A stretch of DNA of 17,710 nucleotides from an uncultured Bacilli bacterium (GTDB lineage Bacteria > Bacillota_I > Bacilli_A > RF39 > UBA660): contig CANQFH010000010.1 of assembly GCA_947598425.1 (NCBI GenBank), positions 1 to 17,710 on the forward strand, in the 5' to 3' direction. The notes below the pieces were generated by a model. The model searched no databases, was not told where the DNA came from, and was given only the letters and a program-made list of their open reading frames with translations. Within the stretch, counting starts at the first letter, position 1, and every line of letters starts with the position of its first letter. A program made the position numbers and the translations under genes. Positions 1-8,831 of this stretch are shown here, one piece after another.

Positions 1-760
1 TCTTTATTTTTCTAAGTTTAATTATTTTAATGCCTAAAGTTAGAAAAATAAAGATAAAAGGTATTATACCGTTATGTCTAAGCATTAAAATTCCCATACT
101 ACCTAATAAAAACCAAATTTTATTTGCTAAAGATTTAAACCATTCTCCTTTGCTAATAACAATATTGATTAAAAATAAAGTAACTAGTAATATACAAAAT
201 GAATATGGAACATCTTTTACTACAAAAATAGAATACTTCATGAATAAAGGATTTAAAACCATTAATAACAAAGCTAAAATTGTTCCTTTGATACTTAAAA
301 AATTTTTTCTTAAAAAGTATGCTAAATATACCATAATTACTAATATAAATAATTCTTGAAATATTGTTACTGAAACTGCATGATTATAAAATAATATTGG
401 TAATTTAAAGAATATAAGAGTATTCATAACTGGATGCCAGTTATTATAAATATTACTTTGAGCTTGTTCTAATTGATTAAGACTATCCGGAACAAAGAAT
501 CCAGGATAATAGGCAATTAAACTTATTATTAAAGGTATTATAATAATTAAGATGTATATCAAAAATTCCCATTTATTAATTTTATTAGGCTTTTTTAAAT
601 TAATTTTTACTAATTTAGGATAAGCAAAAAATAATACTGCAAAGAAAATAATTAATAATAAAATAAATGTAAAATAATTAAAACTTGCAAAAGGATCAAA
701 AGTAAAACTTAAAGATAATAAAATTGATAAAAAACTTATTATAAAATAATTTCTTTTCAT
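1..760 (-). CDS. Polytopic membrane protein, DUF6020-like (N-terminal part, runs off the left edge)
   Basis: The first 253 residues are visible and the frame stays open to base 2, so the gene is truncated by the window and not broken. Translation begins MKRNYFIISFLSI and contains several hydrophobic segments. It shares diagnostic stretches with its upstream neighbour at 816-2363: AYYPG, then VPDS, then QSNIYNNWHP, KDVPYSF and LRHNG, in the same order and at matching spacing. The two are therefore tandem paralogues. The start is the ATG at 758-760, which has a perfect AGGAGG site five bases upstream. A 55-bp gap separates it from the neighbour, and an extended -10 motif in that gap may give it its own promoter. 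The family assignment (DUF6020, possibly GT-C-like) is from recalled motif patterns; catalytic activity is inference. Confidence 0.8.
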   Translation of the reverse strand, partial: MKRNYFIISFLSILLSLSFTFDPFASFNYFTFILLLIIFFAVLFFAYPKLVKINLKKPNKINKWEFLIYILIIIIPLIISLIAYYPGFFVPDSLNQLEQAQSNIYNNWHPVMNTLIFFKLPILFYNHAVSVTIFQELFILVIMVYLAYFLRKNFLSIKGTILALLLMVLNPLFMKYSIFVVKDVPYSFCILLVTLFLINIVISKGEWFKSLANKIWFLLGSMGILMLRHNGIIPFIFIFLTLGIKIIKLRKIK

Positions 761-789
761 GCCATCCTCCTACTTTTAAAACTAAAATC

Positions 790-798
790 ATTATATCA
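790..798 (-). promoter_or_regulatory. Possible extended -10 promoter element for the last operon gene
   Basis: On the minus strand the sequence reads TGATATAAT, an exact extended -10 (TGn plus TATAAT), 30 bases upstream of the ATG at 760. I see no good -35 box at the normal distance, which extended -10 promoters tolerate. It would let the second DUF6020-like gene be expressed apart from the main operon. In DNA this AT-rich a chance match is possible. Confidence 0.35.
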
Positions 799-815
799 TA
801 ACGTAAGAATAAACT

Positions 816-2363
816 CTACAAATTATGACATTTTTTATTAGTTATTCTCTCATATAAAGCATAAAACATTAATGGAAGAGCACATAATATTTGCGAATAT
901 ACAAAACGATATTCTTCTCCAGTTATTAATAACATTATTGCTAAACTGTTAGTTATAACTGGAACAAAAGGAATCAATCTCTTTAAATTCCATTTAGTTT
1001 TACTAATAATAATAGTTAAAGATCCTACAATTATAAATAAAGCTTGGCCATAATTTAGAAATAACCATCTTAATGGTGATGAAGTTATTGTTTTATTATA
1101 GTTAACTAATTGTTCATAGAACTTTGAACTAATATTTGCCATATTGCCTTTTAAAGAAAGTTCAGTAGTATAATCATACATTTCATAATCAACTTCTGCA
1201 AAGGACTCTTTAATATCCCAAATTGGACTAGTCATATTTAAATATGATTTTACAAACATTGCGGGATTTTCTAAAGTTTTATCTTTCCATATAGTTAATA
1301 ACTTTGTAAAATTTTTATTAGCTAAAGTTACATAATCTTCTGACTTCCATTTAACATAATTAAAATTTCTAGGATTATAATATTCATTCCAATAATTAAG
1401 TTTAATAAGATCATTCATAACTTCTAATTCTTCTTTTTCAAATGGAGCATTATTATGATAATAATAAGACAATTGTCCTAAAGGAATACCAATCATTTCT
1501 ATTTTGCCACCACTACTACTTATATTCAGTAATTTAAAAATGGGACCAGTAAATATAAACCAACTACTTAATATAATTACTAATGAAATGCTTGTAAATT
1601 TTCTTAATTTTGGATAAAAAATAATTAATGAGATAAAAGTTAAAGCAAAAGGAACTATACCATTATGTCTAAAAATTAATATTCCTAAAGTTGCTAAAAT
1701 AAAATAAATTTTTCTTCTTAATGGTTTCAACCATTCGCCATTACTTTTAACTATTGCGATTAAAAACATAGTTACTAATAATATCAAAAAAGAATATGGC
1801 AAATCTTTATAAGGACAAACTAAAAATTTATATAATGCCGGATTACCTAAAAATAGTAATAATATTATAATTGTTTCATAAAAATTGAAATAATTTTTTC
1901 TTAAAAAATAACAAAAATATAAAATTATTAAACCGATAAATATTAATTGAAAGATAACTGCTGAAAAGATATTATTATAAAACAAAGAAGGTAATTTTAG
2001 AAAAATTAAAGTATGTAAAAGAGGATGCCAATTAGTATATATATTACTTTGAACTTGCTTCCATTGTTCAAAAGTATCAGGAAAAATAACACCAGGAAAA
2101 TACGCAATTAAAAGGAAAGTAAAGACTCCAACAATAATTGAACCATATACTATAAATTCTCTTTTTTTAATTATATTATTTTTTTCTTTCAAATTCCAAT
2201 TTTTTATTTTAGGAAAAAGAAATAATAATAATATTTCACTAAACATAAATATTATGCTAAAAATAATATAATTAAAAGAAGCATATGAATCCCAAGTAAC
2301 TCCTAAAGAAAAATAAAAAGCTAAACAAGTGATTAAAAATATATCTAAATAATTCTTTTTCAT
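816..2363 (-). CDS. Polytopic membrane protein, DUF6020-like, possible GT-C glycosyltransferase
   Basis: This 515-residue integral membrane protein has roughly ten or more hydrophobic segments. Visible motifs are YFPG (88-91), FPDT (94-97) and NWHP (111-114) in what should be the first extracytoplasmic loop, KDLPYSF and FRHNG in mid-protein, and EEYRFVY near the C-terminus. An acidic residue in the first outer loop of a polytopic protein is the layout of GT-C glycosyltransferases that use polyprenyl-phosphate sugars; assignment to that class is inference. A hydrophilic stretch of about 130 residues (roughly 310-440) probably faces outward. The start ATG overlaps the stop of the HAD gene by one base (TAATG), with GGTGAG just upstream, so translation is coupled. 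The role is probably decoration or assembly of the surface polymer made by this operon. Confidence 0.8.
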   Translation of the reverse strand: MKKNYLDIFLITCLAFYFSLGVTWDSYASFNYIIFSIIFMFSEILLLFLFPKIKNWNLKEKNNIIKKREFIVYGSIIVGVFTFLLIAYFPGVIFPDTFEQWKQVQSNIYTNWHPLLHTLIFLKLPSLFYNNIFSAVIFQLIFIGLIILYFCYFLRKNYFNFYETIIILLLFLGNPALYKFLVCPYKDLPYSFLILLVTMFLIAIVKSNGEWLKPLRRKIYFILATLGILIFRHNGIVPFALTFISLIIFYPKLRKFTSISLVIILSSWFIFTGPIFKLLNISSSGGKIEMIGIPLGQLSYYYHNNAPFEKEELEVMNDLIKLNYWNEYYNPRNFNYVKWKSEDYVTLANKNFTKLLTIWKDKTLENPAMFVKSYLNMTSPIWDIKESFAEVDYEMYDYTTELSLKGNMANISSKFYEQLVNYNKTITSSPLRWLFLNYGQALFIIVGSLTIIISKTKWNLKRLIPFVPVITNSLAIMLLITGEEYRFVYSQILCALPLMFYALYERITNKKCHNL

Positions 2364-4339
2364 TATCTCACCATTTCTATTATTTTCCTTATTCCAAATT
2401 TTATAGCTTTTAATGGATGTTTTATAGCTTTTTTCAAATAATAATTATTATTTAATTTTTTTATTTTTTTAATATATTCTTTATATTCCTCTTGATTATT
2501 TATTTCTTTAATTAAATAAGCATTATGCCACATAGATTTTTTGATTTCCTCTAAAAACTTTGGAACATTCTCCTCTATTTCTTTTTGAGTAAAAATTGGA
2601 ACATAAGCGATGGTATTATCACTATAACCTACTTCTGTTTGCAATTTACTAAATTGAACTAAATCTTCATATTTTTGATCTTGAATAAATTTTCTATAAG
2701 CAAAAGTAGCATCTAAAGCATTATAGTCATCTAAATAATCAAAATATTTTAAAATAACTTCTATTATTTCTAAAGATTTATTCATAATAATTGCAATTTC
2801 CTTACTATAACCATTATTATCACTTAAAACCGGAATTATTTTATCATGATCTTTTTTAAACCCTATCAAACTTCCTTCCGGAGAAGAAAATAAAAATTCA
2901 TACATTGCAATATTGTCAAATATTTCATCTGCTAATTCTTCGGGTTCTCCAAAATTTAAAAGAAAACCTTTAGTATCATAAAATATTAATGAAGAAACAT
3001 AACTTGTTGCTAAATAATATCCAAATATATTTTTATCACTAATTTTTTTCAAAGCATTTTGAATACTACCACGCCATCCAATATCAACAATATTAATTCT
3101 TTCATAATCAAAAAATTTCTCTTCTTTTAAATAATTATTAATTAAATCAAGTTTTTCTTTCATAGCAATTTTAATATCTTCATAAATATCAGATATTAAT
3201 TGTTTATAGTTAATAAATTCTTCTTGGGTGACTACACTTTCTAATGAAAAACCATGCTTTTCTATAATATCTTGATATTTATTAACATCTAAATCAAAAT
3301 ATTTAAATACTTTAGCTATTTCTAATTTTTCATTTAAAGCCCAATTAACTCCAGTAATTATATCTATAGCATTAGTTTTATCATCATAATATGCTGCTGG
3401 TAATTGAATAGCTCTTCTAGATGTATATAAATATCTAGAATCTATTTTATTATTAGTTTTTTTAGTTATCATATCAAATATTTTTTTTATGATATAACCA
3501 TCTCTTGCTAAAAAATAAATATTATCATGATCTTTATTATAATTATATATAAATTTAGCAAAGGCAAAATATATTGGAGTAGCATATAAAATACTGAATT
3601 TTTCCCAATAAGACAATTCTAAACCATTATTAGCAAAATTATTGGTTATGGCATTAACTATACTAGCAGAAATACTTTCACTATCATTATAGATGCTTCT
3701 ATCTAATACTTTACAATAATGATAAGCACTTATACCAAATTCCATGGCTTTTTCATAATCGGCAAAATAATTATCACCAATATGTAACCATTTAGATTTA
3801 TCAAATTTATTTTGCTTATAAACTTCTTCATATAAAGTACAATCACCTTTACCGGCATGATAAAAACAAGATAAATATACTTCTATATCATAACCATTAC
3901 ACTTAAGTAATTCTAAAATAAATTCTTTTGATAAATACATATCTGTTATACAAATTACTTTTTTATTCTTTTTTAAACAATATTCATATATTTTTTTCAT
4001 AAAAGGATTAGCTATAATAAATTCTTTTTCTAAAGCCATCTCTCTATTTTTTATTGCATCTATTACTTTATCTTTAACCTCTATTTTATTTTTTATTACA
4101 TCATATATTTCATCTAAAGAAGTTTCAAATTTATTAGCTATAGTTCTTGATTCTTGTTCAGAATTAATTCTAATTTTTTGAAAATCATCTATATGATATT
4201 TTTCTTTTACTTCTTTTGCTAATATTTTAAATATATCTATTGGTTTTTGAACATTTCTTAAAAGTAATGTATCAAAAATATCAAAAGATATAACTTCATA
4301 ATTATCTATTATCTTGATTAATTTTTCATATTCATTCAT
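2363..4339 (-). CDS. HAD-superfamily hydrolase fused to an uncharacterised domain (COG5610-like)
   Basis: The N-terminal third is a HAD phosphatase-like domain with all four motifs: DIFDT (20-24, nucleophile and acid), T132 in CITDMY, K164 in HAGKGD, and HIGDN with D194 at 186-194. The rest, from about residue 240, is a second domain with FLARDG (276-281), YLYTSRRA (303-310) and NIVDIGWRGSIQ (416-427). That domain also occurs alone in the gene at 5519-6976. Such HAD fusions are recurrent in Gram-positive capsule and teichoic-acid loci, but the reaction is unknown to me. I chose the ATG at 4337-4339, one base after the upstream stop and ten bases after AAAGGA. An ATG at 4360 would add seven residues and overlap the preceding gene by 20 bp, but has no Shine-Dalgarno site. 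The product looks cytoplasmic. Confidence 0.85.
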   Translation of the reverse strand: MNEYEKLIKIIDNYEVISFDIFDTLLLRNVQKPIDIFKILAKEVKEKYHIDDFQKIRINSEQESRTIANKFETSLDEIYDVIKNKIEVKDKVIDAIKNREMALEKEFIIANPFMKKIYEYCLKKNKKVICITDMYLSKEFILELLKCNGYDIEVYLSCFYHAGKGDCTLYEEVYKQNKFDKSKWLHIGDNYFADYEKAMEFGISAYHYCKVLDRSIYNDSESISASIVNAITNNFANNGLELSYWEKFSILYATPIYFAFAKFIYNYNKDHDNIYFLARDGYIIKKIFDMITKKTNNKIDSRYLYTSRRAIQLPAAYYDDKTNAIDIITGVNWALNEKLEIAKVFKYFDLDVNKYQDIIEKHGFSLESVVTQEEFINYKQLISDIYEDIKIAMKEKLDLINNYLKEEKFFDYERINIVDIGWRGSIQNALKKISDKNIFGYYLATSYVSSLIFYDTKGFLLNFGEPEELADEIFDNIAMYEFLFSSPEGSLIGFKKDHDKIIPVLSDNNGYSKEIAIIMNKSLEIIEVILKYFDYLDDYNALDATFAYRKFIQDQKYEDLVQFSKLQTEVGYSDNTIAYVPIFTQKEIEENVPKFLEEIKKSMWHNAYLIKEINNQEEYKEYIKKIKKLNNNYYLKKAIKHPLKAIKFGIRKIIEMVR

Positions 4340-4340
4340 C

Positions 4341-5507
4341 TTAATCTGTTCCTTTGCCATATCTTATTCTTTTATACAATTTATATATAAAAGGTAATTT
4401 ATCTTTTAAAAACTTCTTTATAAAAGTAGTAGCTGTTGGTCTTTTATTTAATAATTCAAAAGTATTTAAGTTAAAATTAATTGTACAATTTAAATAATGA
4501 GAATCGATTTTAATTTTACTATATTCTTTAACGGCATTATAAAACTCAGTGGAAGATGTATCCCAATTAGGCCATTTACAAGCAGTTTTATACCCATTTT
4601 TCTTTAAATTATCCAATAACTCTCGATTATCATATAATTTGTTAATTGCCTCAACTACTTTCTCTTCATCATCTGTTTTAACTACTAAAGAATTATAACC
4701 ATCTTTTAAATATTCATCATAACCTGTAACATCATAAACAATTGCAGTACCACCACAATGAAACATTTCTAGAGGTGGCGCAAACATTCCTTCAACATAA
4801 CTAAGTTTTACAATGACATCACAAGAGCGATATATTTTAGCACATTCATTAATAGGTTGATTAGAAAAAACTCTATCTACTCCAGCATATTTATCAATTT
4901 TAGAAGAAGTTAATAACCATATTTCATCAGCTTTACTTTTTCTAACTAACTCAATAGTTTTAGGAATATTCTTATAAAATATATCCACTGGGCCTTCTAC
5001 TAAAACTCTAAAGCTACCTTCTTTTTTATTATAACGATCACCATCTTTGGTATAAACATCTTTTCTAATCCCATTTTTAACCAAAATAGCATCTAAACCA
5101 TAATGTTCCTTTAAGTAATCTTTAATCCAAGTGGCCTCAGTAATAATTGAAAGAGGTAAAGTATAAGTTGCATCAACTAACCATTTGATATATTCTTCAG
5201 GATAAAAACGTGATTCGATTGATTGAACAAAATATAAATATGATTTAGCTTTAATTTTTGGAAGTTCATACACTGTACGATACCAAGTAGCAATAACAAC
5301 ATCAAATTGCTCTTTAGCAACCGCTTTATAATTTTTAAAAGTTAATTTATGGGCTTCACTATGCCATTTAATTCTTTCTTTAGTAACTTTTTCATTAGTT
5401 ATAACTGTTACTTTATTTCCCATTTCTAAACATTTTAAAGCATGTTGAAAAATAACATAAGTGCCTCCACTAATATCTGGACCTCCCAATAAAAATGCTA
5501 TTTTCAT
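4341..5507 (-). CDS. GT4-type glycosyltransferase (GT-B fold)
   Basis: This is a 388-residue cytoplasmic glycosyltransferase. The N-terminal Rossmann half opens MKIAFLLGGPDISGGTYV, with the acceptor-side glycine loop typical of GT4. The C-terminal half carries the EX7E nucleotide-sugar signature, E239-GMFAPPL-E247, followed by GGTAIVYDV and GYDEYL. The ATG at 5505-5507 has AAGGAGGT six bases upstream, and that site overlaps the TAA of the preceding gene (gap 11 bp). The donor and acceptor cannot be told from sequence. The position between the two genes carrying the shared uncharacterised domain suggests it adds a sugar in the repeat or linkage unit of the exported polymer. Confidence 0.9.
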   Translation of the reverse strand: MKIAFLLGGPDISGGTYVIFQHALKCLEMGNKVTVITNEKVTKERIKWHSEAHKLTFKNYKAVAKEQFDVVIATWYRTVYELPKIKAKSYLYFVQSIESRFYPEEYIKWLVDATYTLPLSIITEATWIKDYLKEHYGLDAILVKNGIRKDVYTKDGDRYNKKEGSFRVLVEGPVDIFYKNIPKTIELVRKSKADEIWLLTSSKIDKYAGVDRVFSNQPINECAKIYRSCDVIVKLSYVEGMFAPPLEMFHCGGTAIVYDVTGYDEYLKDGYNSLVVKTDDEEKVVEAINKLYDNRELLDNLKKNGYKTACKWPNWDTSSTEFYNAVKEYSKIKIDSHYLNCTINFNLNTFELLNKRPTATTFIKKFLKDKLPFIYKLYKRIRYGKGTD

Positions 5508-5518
5508 AAACTACCTCC

Positions 5519-6976
5519 TTAGATAGCTTTTTGTTTTTTAAAAGCTACCCATTTATACCAGTATAATATAAATTTGCCAAAATTCATACCATAATTGTCT
5601 AATTTTATATATTGCCAATGATAATCATATTGAATAAATGAACGAAAATGGCGATAATTTTTTAACTTTTCTTTCATACTTATTTTTATTTTATCATTAA
5701 ACGTTGAATAACACATAATACCAAAATTTTCAAAATGATAAAAACTATTATATGTTTGTATCTCTTCTTTTGAAGGACTAAACATTAAATTAAAAAACTT
5801 TTTATTAAAATTTTTTTCAAAATCTTTAATACTAAAAGCTTCTAATAATTTAATAAATTTATTAAATATATTATCTTGAATTGGTTTTATTTTTTCATTA
5901 TATAAGATTAATTCTTTTTCTAAATTATTTAAAACTGGTTTTACTTCTTTGCCTTTCTTTTCATAATTAATTGTACTACCATGAGAAGCATCTAATAATA
6001 TTTCAAATATTGAACGATCACTATTATATAAATAACAATTATAAGTTTTATTATATGGAGTACTTTCAAATAATACTGCTTCTTTACTTTCATAATTTTC
6101 AATTTCTTCATAATTTACTAAAGCTAAATAATAACCTTTAATTTTAGTATTTGGAAGAATTTTTTGAATATTACTTTGAATTGAACCCTTCCATCCAACA
6201 TCAACTACACACATTTCTTTTAAATAATCATCACCAAAACTACTTAAATATTCTATAAATAATTTTTTAGAATTAATTCTTTTTTGATCATATATCATTA
6301 TAAAATCTTTATCATTTATTAATTTTTTTAATTCTAAAGATTTTTGAATATTAATAATTTCTTTATTAATATCTAATTTTAATTTCTTTTTTATTTTGTT
6401 TATTTCTTCTTTATTAAAAGCAATATTTTTACAAAATACTTCTAAAGACATATTAGGATATTGATGAAATAATCCTTCAAATTTTTCTTCTTTTATATCT
6501 TTTAAAGTTCCTAAGAAAGTTGATGCTCTAGACACATATAAATAAGCACTCTCTATTTTGGGACCAATAATATATTGTTGATAGGTATCAAATAATTTTT
6601 TTAAAAATTGCCCTTCTCTAGCAAAAAAATATACTTTTAAAGATTTATCTCTAATTAAAGATATATATAATTTTTCAATAAATAAATACAAAGGATAAGT
6701 CATTTTTTCAAAAACATAATTATCCTTTTTATTTATTTCCTTTTTTAATTTATTACCATCATTTATATTTATTTTACTTTCTTTATTTATTGAAACAATG
6801 ACATTATTAATTACTTCTTCTTCATTTTTATTTAACATAAATAATTTACTAATATTTTTACTATTTATATTATTAATATTTAACTTAATTTTATTATAAA
6901 TATTGTCTATTGAATCATTTATGTATAATTTTTTTAAATAATATGCTAATAACTTTATACTTTCATCATTTTTCAA
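5519..6976 (-). CDS. Uncharacterised protein homologous to the C-terminal domain of the HAD fusion
   Basis: This protein of about 485 residues lacks any HAD motif but aligns with the second domain of the 2363-4339 product. Counted from the TTG at 6976, shared blocks are VYFFAREGQFLKKLFD (115-130), YLYVSRAS (145-152), VVDVGWKGSIQ (257-267), KGYYLA, and a later segment with DASHGS before KPVLNN, matching SSPEGS and IPVLSDN in the fusion. Conserved R/D/G, SR and D-GW-GS-Q residues suggest an enzyme, not a scaffold, but I do not know the reaction. There is no signal peptide or membrane segment. No ATG fits. The TTG at 6974-6976 is preferred because GAGG and GGAG precede it; a TTG at 6991 lacks a ribosome site. 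It overlaps the end of the upstream GT4 gene by 11 bp. Confidence 0.75.
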   Translation of the reverse strand: MKNDESIKLLAYYLKKLYINDSIDNIYNKIKLNINNINSKNISKLFMLNKNEEEVINNVIVSINKESKININDGNKLKKEINKKDNYVFEKMTYPLYLFIEKLYISLIRDKSLKVYFFAREGQFLKKLFDTYQQYIIGPKIESAYLYVSRASTFLGTLKDIKEEKFEGLFHQYPNMSLEVFCKNIAFNKEEINKIKKKLKLDINKEIINIQKSLELKKLINDKDFIMIYDQKRINSKKLFIEYLSSFGDDYLKEMCVVDVGWKGSIQSNIQKILPNTKIKGYYLALVNYEEIENYESKEAVLFESTPYNKTYNCYLYNSDRSIFEILLDASHGSTINYEKKGKEVKPVLNNLEKELILYNEKIKPIQDNIFNKFIKLLEAFSIKDFEKNFNKKFFNLMFSPSKEEIQTYNSFYHFENFGIMCYSTFNDKIKISMKEKLKNYRHFRSFIQYDYHWQYIKLDNYGMNFGKFILYWYKWVAFKKQKAI

Positions 6977-8051
6977 TATCTCCACCCTCAATCAAAAATT
7001 TTATTTTATTTAATTGCCATTCATTATATTTAGATAAATCAATATTATAATTGATATTTCCTTTTTTTACTTTTTTAATTTCTTTAGCTATATCAGTATC
7101 TTTACTATTTACTATCGTAAATAACTTTTTAACATCTAAAACGTCATCGCTTACTGGTATAGTAGTTATTACTTTTTTGTTAAGAACTAAAGCTTCTAAA
7201 TAAATTACTGGGAATCCTTCATATTTAGATGTTAAAATAATAACATCACTCATTTTCATATATGGATAAGGATTATCTTTTTTACCTAATACTATAACCT
7301 TCTTATTTAAATGATAATTATCTATTTGAGTTATTAACTCTTTCTTATATTCACCATCACCTAAAATATATAAAATATAATTATCATTAACTTTATTTAC
7401 ACTTTTTATTAATAATTCTAAATTTTTAGAAACATTATCTAAACGTCCAACAAATAATAAATTAATATAATTTTTTGAAAATACTACATCAGTTTTTGCT
7501 AAAGATTCTTTTTGAACCTTTTTATAATCTATTAAATTATTAATAACTATGAATTTGTCTTGATAACTTGGATAAATTTTTAATAAATTATCTCTACTTT
7601 CATTAGATACAAAAATTACTCTTTTAAATTTATTTAAATAATGATTTTTAAAAAAATTATTTATTTCTTTTATATTTTGATTATATAAATCATAATAGTT
7701 ATTGTGAACATATAAGCAACTGTTTTTAGAAGAACATTGAGCTAAACGAGAACCCAAATAGGAGTATGTAGCATAATTACAAGAAAAATCATATTTATTT
7801 TTATTCTTTAAACTAAATATGAAACGTTTTATAAAATTAATACTTTTTCTAATAAAAATGTTTTTATTATAAGATAATTTATATTCTTGAATTTTAACTT
7901 TTTTACTTAATTCTTTTAAAAAAGGGCCTTTTTTTTCTTCTAAAATTAAAGTTATATCATAATAATTTACTAAAGAATTTAATAAATTAACTAAAGCTTT
8001 CTCCATGCCACCTATTTCTAAATTTTTACTAAAAAACATTACTTTTTTCAC
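6966..8051 (-). CDS. GT4-type glycosyltransferase (GT-B fold)
   Basis: This 361-residue protein is a GT4-family retaining glycosyltransferase. The N-terminus has the family's IGGMEKAL loop (13-20). LLFVGRL (198-204) starts the nucleotide-binding half, followed by ILGDGEYKKEL (229-239), SDVIILTSKYEGFPVIYLEAL with the EX7E pair E278 and E286, and KKVITT. It starts with GTG at 8049-8051. AAAGG, eight bases upstream, lies inside the last codons of the ABC ATPase gene, four bases away, which supports this start over an ATG at 8039 that has no ribosome site. It ends with TGA. It probably acts in the cytoplasm on the TagO/TagA-primed lipid intermediate; sugar specificity is unknown. Confidence 0.9.
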   Translation of the reverse strand: MKKVMFFSKNLEIGGMEKALVNLLNSLVNYYDITLILEEKKGPFLKELSKKVKIQEYKLSYNKNIFIRKSINFIKRFIFSLKNKNKYDFSCNYATYSYLGSRLAQCSSKNSCLYVHNNYYDLYNQNIKEINNFFKNHYLNKFKRVIFVSNESRDNLLKIYPSYQDKFIVINNLIDYKKVQKESLAKTDVVFSKNYINLLFVGRLDNVSKNLELLIKSVNKVNDNYILYILGDGEYKKELITQIDNYHLNKKVIVLGKKDNPYPYMKMSDVIILTSKYEGFPVIYLEALVLNKKVITTIPVSDDVLDVKKLFTIVNSKDTDIAKEIKKVKKGNINYNIDLSKYNEWQLNKIKFLIEGGDIEK

Positions 8052-8055
8052 AATA

Positions 8056-8826
8056 CTAACCTTTCACTGCTTCTTGATATTCATCACACACATCTATTCC
8101 CCCAATTTTTCTTATCTTACCTTTATCTATCCATATAACTCGATCACATAATTTTTTTATTGATTCCAAAGAATGAGAAACATATAGTACTGTTGTCCCT
8201 CCAGTTATCATACTTAACATTTTTTCTTCACTTTTAGCTTGAAAAGCAATATCTCCAACTGATAATATTTCATCTACTATTAATACTTCTGGTTCTACTA
8301 TAGTTGCTACTGAAAAAGCTAATCTTGCTATCATACCTGAAGAAAAATTTTTAACTGGAACATCTAAAAATTCTTCTAATTCTGAAAATTCAACAATCTC
8401 TTTAAATTTAGAATCTAGAAAACTTTTAGAATATCCCATAATAGCTCCGTTTAAATAAATGTTTTCTCTAGCAGTTAAATCTTGATCAAAACCAGCTCCA
8501 AGTTCAATCATTGGGCAAATATTACCATAAACTTTAACACTTCCCTTAGTGGGTTTCATTACTCCAGATACTATTTTTAAAAGGGTACTCTTACCAGCAC
8601 CATTACTACCAATTAATCCTACTACTTCTCCTTTTTTAATATCAAAATCAATATCACTTAAAGCCCAAAATTCATTCTTCTTCTTTATTTCTTTTCTTTT
8701 CTTATGATATTTAGGATCAAATAAATTAACAAACCCTTCTTTTAGAGAAAAACCTTTTTCTACCCCTAAGTTAAACTTCATTGAAACATTATTAATTTTA
8801 ATCATTATATCTTTATCTTTCATCAT
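8056..8826 (-). CDS. tagH: ABC transporter ATP-binding subunit for polysaccharide or teichoic acid export (TagH/Wzt-type)
   Basis: This 256-residue ATPase has Walker A GSNGAGKST (73-81), the short signature FSSGM (161-165) characteristic of the TagH/RfbE/Wzt export subfamily in place of LSGGQ, Walker B VLIVDE (181-186) and switch H218 in YVSHS. Its length covers only the nucleotide-binding domain. It lacks the C-terminal extension of B. subtilis TagH and the carbohydrate-binding domain of Wzt, so no substrate-reading module is attached. It partners with the permease encoded just upstream (gap 5 bp). Two ATGs are adjacent (8826 and 8823). AGGTG overlaps the permease stop and is at better spacing for the second, so the true product may be one residue shorter. 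Confidence 0.92.
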   Translation of the reverse strand: MMKDKDIMIKINNVSMKFNLGVEKGFSLKEGFVNLFDPKYHKKRKEIKKKNEFWALSDIDFDIKKGEVVGLIGSNGAGKSTLLKIVSGVMKPTKGSVKVYGNICPMIELGAGFDQDLTARENIYLNGAIMGYSKSFLDSKFKEIVEFSELEEFLDVPVKNFSSGMIARLAFSVATIVEPEVLIVDEILSVGDIAFQAKSEEKMLSMITGGTTVLYVSHSLESIKKLCDRVIWIDKGKIRKIGGIDVCDEYQEAVKG

Positions 8827-8831
8827 ATCAC

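Noticed and set aside
30..359. 109-codon plus-strand open frame at the left edge
   Set aside because: It is antisense to the clearly coding DUF6020-like partial gene, has no ribosome site, and its sequence is the low-complexity product of reading that gene backwards.
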